A DNA stretch of 64,000 nt from Paenibacillus sp. V4I3. GTDB lineage: Bacteria > Bacillota > Bacilli > Paenibacillales > NBRC-103111. Each line of letters begins with the position of its first letter. Within the stretch, counting starts at the first letter, position 1. Of the stretch, positions 36,201 to 42,755 are shown piece by piece. The stretch is taken from contig NZ_JAUSZA010000001.1 of the NCBI RefSeq assembly GCF_030817215.1, positions 5,988,501 to 6,052,500 of the forward strand, given 5' to 3'. The translations under genes were made by a program, and so were the position numbers. Below the pieces are notes generated by a model, which worked only from the letters and a program-made list of their open reading frames with translations, was not told where the DNA came from and did not search any database.

Positions 36201-36778
36201 CATACCATACCTGTATTCGTTTCATTTCCAATTTGCACCATCTCCGGCATTGCACCGACAGCCGTTAAGCCTTGTATCACATCTGCCGTATAGTCATAAA
36301 GAGCTTCTTGAAGCTCTGCGGTGTTAAGTCCCGCCCACGCCGACGGTTTATTTTGCTTCTCTGGATCCGCCCAGAAATCACTGTAATGAAAATCCAGCAG
36401 CACCTTGAGGCCGAGATCATGCGCCCTTTTGGCGATTTCTATGGTTTTGGCCTTATCGTTATTGCCCCCACCAAGCGGCTTGCCGTCACCATCGAAGGGG
36501 TGATTCCAAATACGCAGTCGTATCCAGTTAACTCCGTGATCTTTCAGAATTTGCAGGGCTTCCTTTTCTACGCCTTGATCATAAAATTTACCTCCGCTAA
36601 TCTCAATTTGCTTCAGCATCGACACATCGGCACCTTTAATAAAATCAGGGGATATGCCCTGAATCGGGTTAATGCGAATTTGTGCAGAAGCATTTGAATT
36701 CGGCTCCGAGGCATAAGTTGTCGGAACCATCGCTGATGTCAGTATCAAACTAAGCAGAATGGCCAAGCTCTTTTTCAT
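33200..36778 (-). CDS. S-layer-anchored GH53 endo-beta-1,4-galactanase with cohesin-like domain
   Basis: 1192 aa. Signal peptide 1-23; GH53 domain about 45-400 with acid/base Glu186 (G-N-E-T-N-T) and nucleophile Glu298 (V-A-E-N-A-Y); Big_4 about 412-485; binding module about 488-632 (CBM61-like, inferred); cohesin-like domain 640-766 (V-T-K-G-D-S-F-T-V-N-V-G, Y-A-E-D-I-T-L-H-Y-D); linker and an uncharacterised region to 1000; three SLH domains 1006-1192. Cuts beta-1,4-galactan at the cell surface. AAAGGA before ATG; a cre-like site and the 25-bp element lie upstream. Operon with the dockerin gene. Confidence 0.9.
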   Translation of the reverse strand: MKKSLAILLSLILTSAMVPTTYASEPNSNASAQIRINPIQGISPDFIKGADVSMLKQIEISGGKFYDQGVEKEALQILKDHGVNWIRLRIWNHPFDGDGKPLGGGNNDKAKTIEIAKRAHDLGLKVLLDFHYSDFWADPEKQNKPSAWAGLNTAELQEALYDYTADVIQGLTAVGAMPEMVQIGNETNTGMVWPDGKTTGSGGFEGWANLVKKGVQAVRDNDPNQNNPAKRTKIMIHLADGGNNELFRRNFDQLETFKVDYDVIGFSYYPYWHGPLEQLQQNMTDISQRYNKEVLVAENAYAYTLNDGDNFSNNFGPSQEQLGGYKATIQGQAQEVRDVMNAVAQVPEKKGLGIFYWEPDWIPVKGAEWSSKPGEGNGWENQAMFDFNGNALPSLDVFNRVSAGNGEIFTAEAALIHPSQVNVTVGGTLLLPSKVKVEFTDDSVRELPVTWEALDTDALNHPGTISLQGSIAGVPLKATLKVIVQGATNLVKNPGFESGDSSNWTITGDETAVKVVTDQANAHASSHALHYSLPQAMPFTASQTITGLANGNYTLKVWSHGGGGENSLKLFANNFGGEEVTADIHNTKWLEWKHPILMDIQVTNGQATIGVKADGNAGNWGNIDDFEFYTDRTAETLTAPSRVTKGDSFTVNVGNGGLVETIYAEDITLHYDADKFEYMTAQSGAESTLLLHTDHAVPGTVRFVLAHPGGKALNINSLALTFKAKTNTVATVGTITVHDVEWGSAPAGASIKPAILGSAAVAITDVDSGDDTPSSPSTNLSSGPASPLETIKTEADGSSSLVQLPVLDQSKTALAALSAEIWKKMLDQAKADNEGKKKVSLEISKIEGANSYAQQLPKTALQSSKVVKQLDIVTPKGTVSISSNMLNSTTLSTAEGVSLHIGYVDPTTLPESLLAKIGDRPLIDLYLKSGSEIVSWNNPAAPVTVSIPYTPTKEELQHPDHLVMWYLDGSGDAIAVPNAKYDAVTQAIVFTTTHFSTYAISFVTKSFKDIAKYEWAKEAIEALASKGVTTGTSQDTFSPEQQVSRADYVVMLIKALGLSAKVESNFTDVQSSDYYYEALGIAKALGISEGSGNNRFDPKASITREDLMVLTARALHISKRLDVTTDMSSLNVFKDSSRISDYAAASVSTLVKSGIVSGNDEGIAPQANTIRAEAALIIYRLLHLSFKGGSSR

Positions 36779-36805
36779 TTTCTCAATTCCTTTCCAAAGG
36801 CAAAA

Positions 36806-36819
36806 TGTGAGCGCTTTCT
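36806..36819. promoter_or_regulatory. cre-like catabolite repression site upstream of GH53
   Basis: TGTGAGCGCTTTCT differs from the CcpA consensus TGWNANCGNTNWCA only at the last base. It lies 28-41 bp upstream of the GH53 start, a position that would block transcription. By-eye match. Confidence 0.5.
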
Positions 36820-36860
36820 ATTTGTCACCTAAATGGTACCAACATCTGTTTTTCAAAATA

Positions 36861-36885
36861 ACCCGCTAAAATATCGATTACCTGT
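36861..36885 (-). promoter_or_regulatory. regulatory element copy 2, upstream of GH53
   Basis: ACCCG, then CTAAA, A, TATCGATT, ACCTGT on the plus strand, 83-107 bp upstream of the GH53 start. It matches the copies at 32191-32215 and 42512-42536 in 20 or more of 25 positions. Confidence 0.75.
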
Positions 36886-36953
36886 TCATTCTATCGACCT
36901 ATATAAAGGCTTAGGCGAACCTACTGGGTGATCCCCCTATTTGATCCAAGTAA

Positions 36954-37138
36954 TGTTGTATTTTGTACAACAAAAAGCTAGTTAAGCCTCGTTATCCTCT
37001 CGATTGTTGCAGTAAATACAACAATTTCCCCCTAAAATAGCTCCATAGAAGGAAATTAGGCTAAATTGTTGTACACCATACAACATTGACAGCTTTATGA
37101 GAAGAAACCAACGAAATTGTTGTACTGCGTACAACAAT
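36954..37138. repeat. cluster of four TTGTTGTA-type palindromes
   Basis: Four inverted repeats built as ATTGTTGTA, a 5-nt spacer, TACAACAAT: 36954-36972 (7-bp arms), 37003-37025 (one mismatch), 37065-37086 (8 matching), and 37116-37138 (perfect 9-bp arms). Centres are 51, 62 and 51 bp apart. No gene lies here. Related palindromes are at 49152-49163 and 61834-61856. Either an intergenic repeat family or clustered operators. Confidence 0.7.
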
Positions 37139-37312
37139 CACTCCTCTAAACCAAATAAAAGACTGTCAGACTGGACTGTTATTCCCCACTGCTCACTCAA
37201 GCCAGTAACCAATAACCAGAAGCAAAATCACTCAGCATAAAAATTCACTACAACGATCCAATCAAAAAAACTTGGCTTCCAAGTGTAATAGGGTTAAGCT
37301 TCGCCTCCCCTT
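37139..37312. other. non-coding stretch between the palindrome cluster and the tandem repeat
   Basis: The whole interval 36779-37992 lacks a supportable gene. This part is AT-rich, without a good ribosome-binding site, promoter or stem-loop that I can support. The rest of the interval is covered by the neighbouring repeat and terminator entries. Confidence 0.5.
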
Positions 37313-37690
37313 CCGAGACGCCTCTTTATTCCTTCTCAGGACGCAACTCGCCCTCTCTCAGCGGCTGAGAGGTCCTTTTCAAACGTCTCGCGCCACTTTA
37401 GGTCCATTCGAGCCTCCGAGACGCCCCTTTATGCCTTCTCAGGACGCAAAACCCGCTAACTTGCCTTCTCTCAACAGCCGAGAGGTCCTTTTCAGACGTA
37501 TCGCGCCACTTTTGCTCCATCCGGACCTCCGAGACGCCCTTTTCTGCCTTCTCAGGACGCAAAACCCGCTAACTCGCCTTCTCTCAACAGCTGAGAGGTC
37601 CTTTTCAAACGTCTCGCGCCACTTTCGCTTCATTCGGACCTCCGAGACGCCCTTTTCTGCCTTCTCAGGATGCATTTTCGACCTCTCACT
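37313..37690. repeat. tandem repeat, 103/113/113-bp units, about 3.3 copies
   Basis: The word CCGAGACG recurs at 37313, 37416, 37529 and 37642, giving unit lengths of 103, 113 and 113. Each unit carries CTCTCA-N5-TGAGAG (or CGAGAG), a strong hairpin, plus CGTCTCG and CCGAGACG, which pair with each other, and a TTCTCAGGACGCA block. Long open frames on both strands run through it, but the unit lengths are not multiples of three and there is no ribosome-binding site, so it is taken as non-coding. Composition is richer in C than its neighbours. Confidence 0.8.
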
Positions 37691-37907
37691 TCGCTTTAGC
37701 ACCATTCCCACACTTTAGTGATTAATTTTATCGTCTCAGCAGACATTACGGAGGTTCCGGACGGATCCTCCGATTTTAAGCGTGTTTTCTCACTATCAAA
37801 TCACTTCCACGCGCTCCCCGCACTTTAGAGAAGAATACATCCGTTTCCGCGGCGGCCCAATAAATATGGGTTAAATTTCGCCTACCCTCACACTCTAACG
37901 AAAAAAA

Positions 37908-37935
37908 ATCCGCTTCCTGATAACAGGAAGCGGAT
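37908..37935 (-). terminator. terminator of the stalk-domain protein gene
   Basis: Perfect 12-bp stem (37908-37919 with 37924-37935), 4-nt loop; on the minus strand eight T follow. Its stem sequence (CCGCTTCCTG) is also used in the terminator at 38936-38959. Confidence 0.9.
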
Positions 37936-37992
37936 CCCTCTTCAACTTTCGCAATCAATGATTAGCTTGGTTCAGCATGCATTTTGTCCGAT

Positions 37993-38841
37993 TTAATCTT
38001 CGTAAATCACAACGGACTTCGTTTCTTCTTCCCATTTAACCGTAGCTTTTAGAGCTTCGCTAATGAAACGAACCGGTACAACCGTGTTTCCTTCAACGAT
38101 GGCCGCAGGAACTTCCAATGTAACTTCTTTACCGTCTACAGTAGCTTTCGTGCTATCGATAAAGAGTTTAACTGTAATTCCGCCACGAGTAACGGTTACC
38201 GAACGTTCTTCGGCGTTCCAGGTTACTTCGGCTTTTAAAGATTCGGATATCGCACGGAATGGTACCAATGTGCTGCCGTCTTTGATGAAAGGATTAACTT
38301 CCAAAGTAGGCTCCTCACCATTCACATACAAAAACACGCCTTTTTTACCTAGCTTTTCAAAAAGTTTTCCAAGTTTCTTATAGGAATTCAAGTTCTTTAT
38401 GTTTGCTTTCACGGCTTCCTTTTGAACATAAACCGCATCGGTTACACTACCCTGCTCGTCCAAAACATCAGCAACAGCAGAAAGTGCAGCATCACGATCT
38501 TTAATCGCATCAAGTTCAACCTTTAATTCGTCGCTAATGTGAGCACCGTAGTTAGTCAAAAGTAGATCAGCAATAACAGCTCCGGCTGGCTTGTCCTTTA
38601 CATTCTCGAGCGCTTTAAGAAGACCTTTATACCCGTTTTTGCCTTCATTGCCATAAGTGTCGGTAGTTACAGTTGAATCTGCACCTCCATTAACCTTTAT
38701 ATTCAGTTCAACTGCTGGTTTGGACGAATCCACTTTATCAGCATTGTTGCCATTTTCGGATTTTGCAAAGGCAGATCCTGTCATAAGGCTAGTTACAACA
38801 ACGCATGTTGCTGTAATCATCCAAGTCTTTTTCATTTTCAT
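37993..38841 (-). CDS. secreted stalk-domain (copper amine oxidase N-like) protein
   Basis: 282 aa. Signal peptide 1-26 (T-G-S-A-F-A). A middle helical region (about 60-165) is of unknown type. The C-terminal 110 residues hold two copies of the stalk-domain motif: D-G-S-T-L-V-P-F-R-A-I-S-E-S-L and E-G-N-T-V-V-P-V-R-F-I-S-E-A-L, each followed by a W-x-x-E-x-x-x-V strand. Such domains are very common in secreted Paenibacillus proteins and lack the amine-oxidase active site. GAGGAG lies before the ATG. It has its own terminator; the role is unknown. Confidence 0.85.
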   Translation of the reverse strand: MKMKKTWMITATCVVVTSLMTGSAFAKSENGNNADKVDSSKPAVELNIKVNGGADSTVTTDTYGNEGKNGYKGLLKALENVKDKPAGAVIADLLLTNYGAHISDELKVELDAIKDRDAALSAVADVLDEQGSVTDAVYVQKEAVKANIKNLNSYKKLGKLFEKLGKKGVFLYVNGEEPTLEVNPFIKDGSTLVPFRAISESLKAEVTWNAEERSVTVTRGGITVKLFIDSTKATVDGKEVTLEVPAAIVEGNTVVPVRFISEALKATVKWEEETKSVVIYED

Positions 38842-38935
38842 AATAACGACTCCTCAATTGTGATTTATTAACTCCCTAACATATTCGACATCTTTCCTAT
38901 TTTTGGAGGGGTCGCTTTGAGAGAATTGAAAAAAA

Positions 38936-38959
38936 CCGCCTCCTTTCAACAGGAAGCGG
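38936..38959 (-). terminator. terminator of the galactan importer operon
   Basis: 9-bp stem (38936-38944 with 38951-38959, one G-T pair); on the minus strand GTTTTTTTC follows. Lies 14 bp after the solute-binding-protein stop. Confidence 0.85.
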
Positions 38960-38972
38960 ACTTCTTTTCAAC

Positions 38973-40532
38973 TTATTTTTTCGCAATCAACGGATTAGCT
39001 TGGTTCTGCATTTCAGCAACAACCTTTTCAATACCAGCTTGCTTCAGCTTATCATTAAACACTTTCACACCATGCTTATCATCGTTAGGATCAACCAAAC
39101 CGTAGAAGAGCGGTTTACCGTAAGTCTCCATTACGTTGCTAACAGCGGCGACCTCATTTTTCACTTTGGTATCATCAAACGTAAATGTCTCTAAAGGATG
39201 GTTGACAGTCACTGTCTTTTTCCAGTTTTCTGTGAATTTTTGTGTTTCAGCAGCTACTGTGGAATCCAAACGTTCATGCAAGGAGTTCCAGCCCCATGGA
39301 TCCGTACCGGACGGAGGGAAATCAGCAGAAGCAGGAAGCGGTTTGAACTGATCGTTGCCTACAGGCTCGTAGTGCTTGCCTTTAATCCCGTAGTTCGTCA
39401 GGTCATGAATTTCTGGATCATAACGGAGTAAATCAATCGCCATTAAACCACGTTCGTAGTTTTTGGAACCTGCATGGATGGACATCCCGTTATTGATAAA
39501 CGGATTGGATAGACGTTTTTTGTCAGGACTCAGATCATACAGCTCCACCTTCCAATCTGGATGTGTGGTTTGCATTTCGGATTTGGCACGCAATAATGTT
39601 CCTAAATTCCATTCTACGGAAGCTAGTTTACCATCTTTGAATGCTTGTGTTTTGTCGACTTTATTGGCAATGGCATCTCGGGACCAAGCACCTGTTTTTT
39701 GTGTATCATTCATTTTCTTAGCAAAATCAGCGAACTCCGGTGTATCTACAAAGTTGAATAGTTTTCCGGAACCATCTGTTACTTTATAAGCAACTGGCAG
39801 TTGAGGAACGACAAAGTTCCACTCATTCGGTTGAACCAACTCAATCGCATTAAACTCACTCACACCGATACTTGGTTTGAAATCCTTCTCTTTCTCAGCA
39901 ACCGTTTTCAAATATGTCACGTAGTCATCATACGTTTTCAGCTCAGGTAAATTGTACTTTTGACGCAAGTCTCCTCGAATACCGACCATATGGTAACTGT
40001 ACTCAAAATTGTTTTGTGGAACCATATAAATTTTACCGTTGATTTTGGCTTGCTCCCAAGCTACTTTTGGCTCTTCCGCCCATGTTTTCGGGGCAAACTT
40101 CTTAATCATATCTTCTGTCAATTCCATAAAGCCGTTTTTCGTAGCTTGCTGCGCATAGTAGGACCATGTAGCCGAGAACACGAGATCGAAATCCTCGTTA
40201 GCTGCGAACATAAGCGGATATTTCTGTTGATACTCGCCCCAATCTAGAAAGCTAACATCAAGCGTTGCATTAATCTTTTGCTTCATCAATTTATTTACTT
40301 CACCATAAACCTCATCAAAAGCTTTTGGCTTGGAGCCAAGCAAAACCATTTTCAGCTTTACTTCCTTACTTGTATCAATACCATTACTTGAAGTTGCGGA
40401 AGCGCTTGCTTGAGGTGCCGCTGAAGTACTCGGTGTCGGTGTTGCCTCTTTCGTGCCGCAAGCCGTCAGTACAGTACCCATCACGAAAAGTGATGCTAGA
40501 CTGAGTTTAGCTAATTTCTTGGTGTATGCCAT
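38973..40532 (-). CDS. extracellular solute-binding lipoprotein (LplA type)
   Basis: 519 aa. Lipobox L-T-A-C at about residue 25, followed by a serine/alanine/threonine-rich linker (T-P-S-T-S-A-A-P-Q-A-S). The long LplA-type binding proteins act with LplB/YtcP permeases on oligosaccharides. GGGGAG is six bases before the ATG. Third gene after two permeases, with a GC-rich hairpin (40567-40598) between. The shared upstream element of the operon suggests galacto-oligosaccharides or arabinogalactan fragments as ligand (inference). Confidence 0.92.
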   Translation of the reverse strand: MAYTKKLAKLSLASLFVMGTVLTACGTKEATPTPSTSAAPQASASATSSNGIDTSKEVKLKMVLLGSKPKAFDEVYGEVNKLMKQKINATLDVSFLDWGEYQQKYPLMFAANEDFDLVFSATWSYYAQQATKNGFMELTEDMIKKFAPKTWAEEPKVAWEQAKINGKIYMVPQNNFEYSYHMVGIRGDLRQKYNLPELKTYDDYVTYLKTVAEKEKDFKPSIGVSEFNAIELVQPNEWNFVVPQLPVAYKVTDGSGKLFNFVDTPEFADFAKKMNDTQKTGAWSRDAIANKVDKTQAFKDGKLASVEWNLGTLLRAKSEMQTTHPDWKVELYDLSPDKKRLSNPFINNGMSIHAGSKNYERGLMAIDLLRYDPEIHDLTNYGIKGKHYEPVGNDQFKPLPASADFPPSGTDPWGWNSLHERLDSTVAAETQKFTENWKKTVTVNHPLETFTFDDTKVKNEVAAVSNVMETYGKPLFYGLVDPNDDKHGVKVFNDKLKQAGIEKVVAEMQNQANPLIAKK

Positions 40533-40593
40533 TTTTTTCTCCCCTTATAAAAGATAGATAATTTATGATAACCGGGAATTTGAATTCCCGGGG

Positions 40594-41493
40594 TTATCCT
40601 TTTACAGCTCCAACGGTTAAGCCTTGAACGAAATAACGCTGAACGAACGGATATAAGAAGATGATCGGACCTGTAACAAGAATGGCGAGCGCCATTTTCA
40701 AGCTTTCACCAGGCAATTCCGTAACCTGCATACCTGTAATGGCCATAACCTTGCGAATGCCTTCGAGATTGCCCAGCATTTTATAAAGTAAATATTGCAG
40801 GGTATACAGTTTCTCATTCTGTACAAACAGCAAAGAGTTAAACCAATCGTTCCAATAATTCAGTGCGGTGAACAGTCCAATCGTGGCCAGTCCCGGTTTG
40901 GCTAGCGGTAGAATTAAACGGATAAAAATCGTGAAATCCCCTGCTCCGTCTATCTTCGCAGATTCCGTAATAGCGTCCGGTATGCTCCGTAAGAACGTCC
41001 GTAAGATGATAATATAGAACACGTTTAAGAGCGGAGGCAATAACAGCGACCAGAAGGTATTCTTCATGTGTAAATAGTTAACCATTAAGATGTACCAAGG
41101 TACAAGTCCGCCATTAAAAAGGGTTGTGAAGTAGAAAAAGAAGGAAAATCCGCCGCGCCACTCAAAATCCTGACGTTGAAGGACATACGCAGCCATCGCT
41201 GATATGAATAGTCCCACAATCGTCCCCGTTACGGTTAGAGCAATCGTCAACAGATAAGAGCTAACAAATTGCTGTGGATGTTTGAGCGCAAAGGCATAGG
41301 CATCCCAAGAAAATTCCTTGGGCCATAATCGAAAGCCATCACTCGTAATCGAGGATTCGCTCGTTAAGGAGCCGCTAATAATAAGAATAAAAGGAATTAA
41401 ACAAGCCAAACTGATCAAACTGATAAACACATAGCCAATGACATCCAGCATTCGCTGATCGATTTGACTCTTTTTAACACTCGTCGTACTCAT
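40594..41493 (-). CDS. carbohydrate ABC permease (YtcP type)
   Basis: 299-aa permease with six hydrophobic segments; the EAA loop is A-I-T-E-S-A-K-I-D-G-A-G near residue 190. Start M-S-T-T-S-V-K-K at 41493 is preferred because GGGGTGA lies four bases upstream; a TTG five codons earlier is in frame. It follows the LplB-type permease by 27 bp. No dedicated ATPase is encoded nearby. Confidence 0.92.
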   Translation of the reverse strand: MSTTSVKKSQIDQRMLDVIGYVFISLISLACLIPFILIISGSLTSESSITSDGFRLWPKEFSWDAYAFALKHPQQFVSSYLLTIALTVTGTIVGLFISAMAAYVLQRQDFEWRGGFSFFFYFTTLFNGGLVPWYILMVNYLHMKNTFWSLLLPPLLNVFYIIILRTFLRSIPDAITESAKIDGAGDFTIFIRLILPLAKPGLATIGLFTALNYWNDWFNSLLFVQNEKLYTLQYLLYKMLGNLEGIRKVMAITGMQVTELPGESLKMALAILVTGPIIFLYPFVQRYFVQGLTVGAVKG

Positions 41494-41520
41494 AGGTTCA
41501 CCCCGCAAATTGCATTATGT

Positions 41521-42438
41521 TTAAAATAAGGCATTCTCTTTATCCGATTTACGTACAAGGAAATTCGTTACCATAATGGTCGCAAAACAGAGGATGGATT
41601 GATAGAATCCAATTGCGGAAGACATCCCGATTTCATTGTTAACCAATAAGGAACGGTACACATACGTGTCAATAACATCCGTCGTTTGATACAGCAGACC
41701 ATTGTTGCCCACGAGCTGGTAGAATAGTCCAAAATCACCGCGGAAAATGCCGCCAATCGCAAGTAGAACAAGGATAGTTATCGTAGGACGCAAGGACGGA
41801 AGTGTAATATAGCGAATCCTTTGAAACACATTAGCGCCGTCAATTTCAGCAGCTTCATACGTTTCTCGATCAATACTCAGAATGGATGCCATGTAAAACA
41901 CAGCGCCATAACCAACTGCTTTCCACGCTGAGAAAAAGATCAGAATATACTTCCAATATTCCGGAGTCGTATAAATATCTAGCTCAGGAATATGTAAGGA
42001 GCGAAGCAGTGTATTCACGGTTCCATGTTCGTAATTGAAAAGATTGTATGCTACAGCTCCAACCACGACCCAGGATAAGAAATACGGTAGAAACATAAGG
42101 GTTTGCGCTGTTTTGCGAAACAGTTTCGAGCCGATTTCGGCCATCAGGATCGCCACCACAATTTGCAGCACATTGTTAATAAGGATAAAAGCCGCATTGT
42201 AAAGCATCGTGTTCCGAGTGACTCTAAACGCATCGCCCGTCATGAAGAAGAATTTGAAGTTATCAAATCCCACCCATGGTGAGTTCATAATGCCCAAATC
42301 ATAGCGGTACTGCTTGAACGCAAGCACGATACCGGCCATCGGCACATAGCTGAAAAGCAAGAAGTAAAGGACTGCCGGAGCAATCATGAACAGCAGTGTT
42401 TTCTTAGACTTGAGTCGATACAGGAGTCCTGTTCTCAT
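41521..42438 (-). CDS. sugar ABC permease (LplB/YteP type)
   Basis: 305-aa permease: basic N-terminus (R-T-G-L-L-Y-R-L-K-S-K-K), six hydrophobic segments, EAA loop E-T-Y-E-A-A-E-I-D-G-A-N-V-F near residue 190. ATG at 42438 has GGGGGA ten bases upstream; an ATG at 42456 would add six residues. First gene of the importer operon, with regulatory element copy 3 about 74-98 bp upstream, divergent from the regulator gene at 42756. Confidence 0.92.
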   Translation of the reverse strand: MRTGLLYRLKSKKTLLFMIAPAVLYFLLFSYVPMAGIVLAFKQYRYDLGIMNSPWVGFDNFKFFFMTGDAFRVTRNTMLYNAAFILINNVLQIVVAILMAEIGSKLFRKTAQTLMFLPYFLSWVVVGAVAYNLFNYEHGTVNTLLRSLHIPELDIYTTPEYWKYILIFFSAWKAVGYGAVFYMASILSIDRETYEAAEIDGANVFQRIRYITLPSLRPTITILVLLAIGGIFRGDFGLFYQLVGNNGLLYQTTDVIDTYVYRSLLVNNEIGMSSAIGFYQSILCFATIMVTNFLVRKSDKENALF

Positions 42439-42511
42439 CTCTATTCGTTCCCCCATCCGGTTCTAGTTGTCTCTCCTGTTACTAAATTAACAGGTTCCAT
42501 GCAGCGTAGTA

Positions 42512-42536
42512 ACCCGACAAAATATCGATTCCCTGT
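42512..42536 (-). promoter_or_regulatory. regulatory element copy 3, upstream of the galactan importer
   Basis: ACCCG, then ACAAA, A, TATCGATT, CCCTGT on the plus strand. AGGTTC is found 20 bp before it, with the same spacing as in copy 1. It lies between the importer operon and the divergent response-regulator gene, so it may serve both. Confidence 0.75.
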
Positions 42537-42620
42537 AACTTTTGCAGATAGCACCTAAGTTAGTGGCTTTGCTGTCTAATATGCGCTAATCTTAAGCTAC
42601 ACTAGGATAAACGGATCCGC

Positions 42621-42728
42621 CGTCCTCCAGGACGAGCGCGTTTGTCAAGGTTGATGCAAAGCCAAAGTATAAAACTTATACTTCCTTATCAACTCTAGAG
42701 AAGCTTACGCTTACATCATAAGTTTCTC
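42621..42728. promoter_or_regulatory. three palindromes in the leader of the response-regulator gene
   Basis: CGTCCT-CC-AGGACG at 42621-42634, AAGTATAA-AAC-TTATACTT at 42665-42683, and GAGAAGCTTA paired with TAAGTTTCTC at 42698-42728 (one G-T). They lie 28-135 bp upstream of the ATG at 42756. The middle one looks like an operator; the others look like RNA hairpins. Regulation is inferred, not shown. Confidence 0.5.
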
Positions 42729-42755
42729 CGAAAATTCTTGGGGGCGATTTTAACT

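Noticed and set aside
37272..37718. Open frame of 148 codons on the plus strand over the tandem repeat
   Set aside because: Repeat units of 103 and 113 bp break any periodic protein, the composition is not protein-like and there is no ribosome-binding site. An antisense frame at 37439-37711 shows the same problem.
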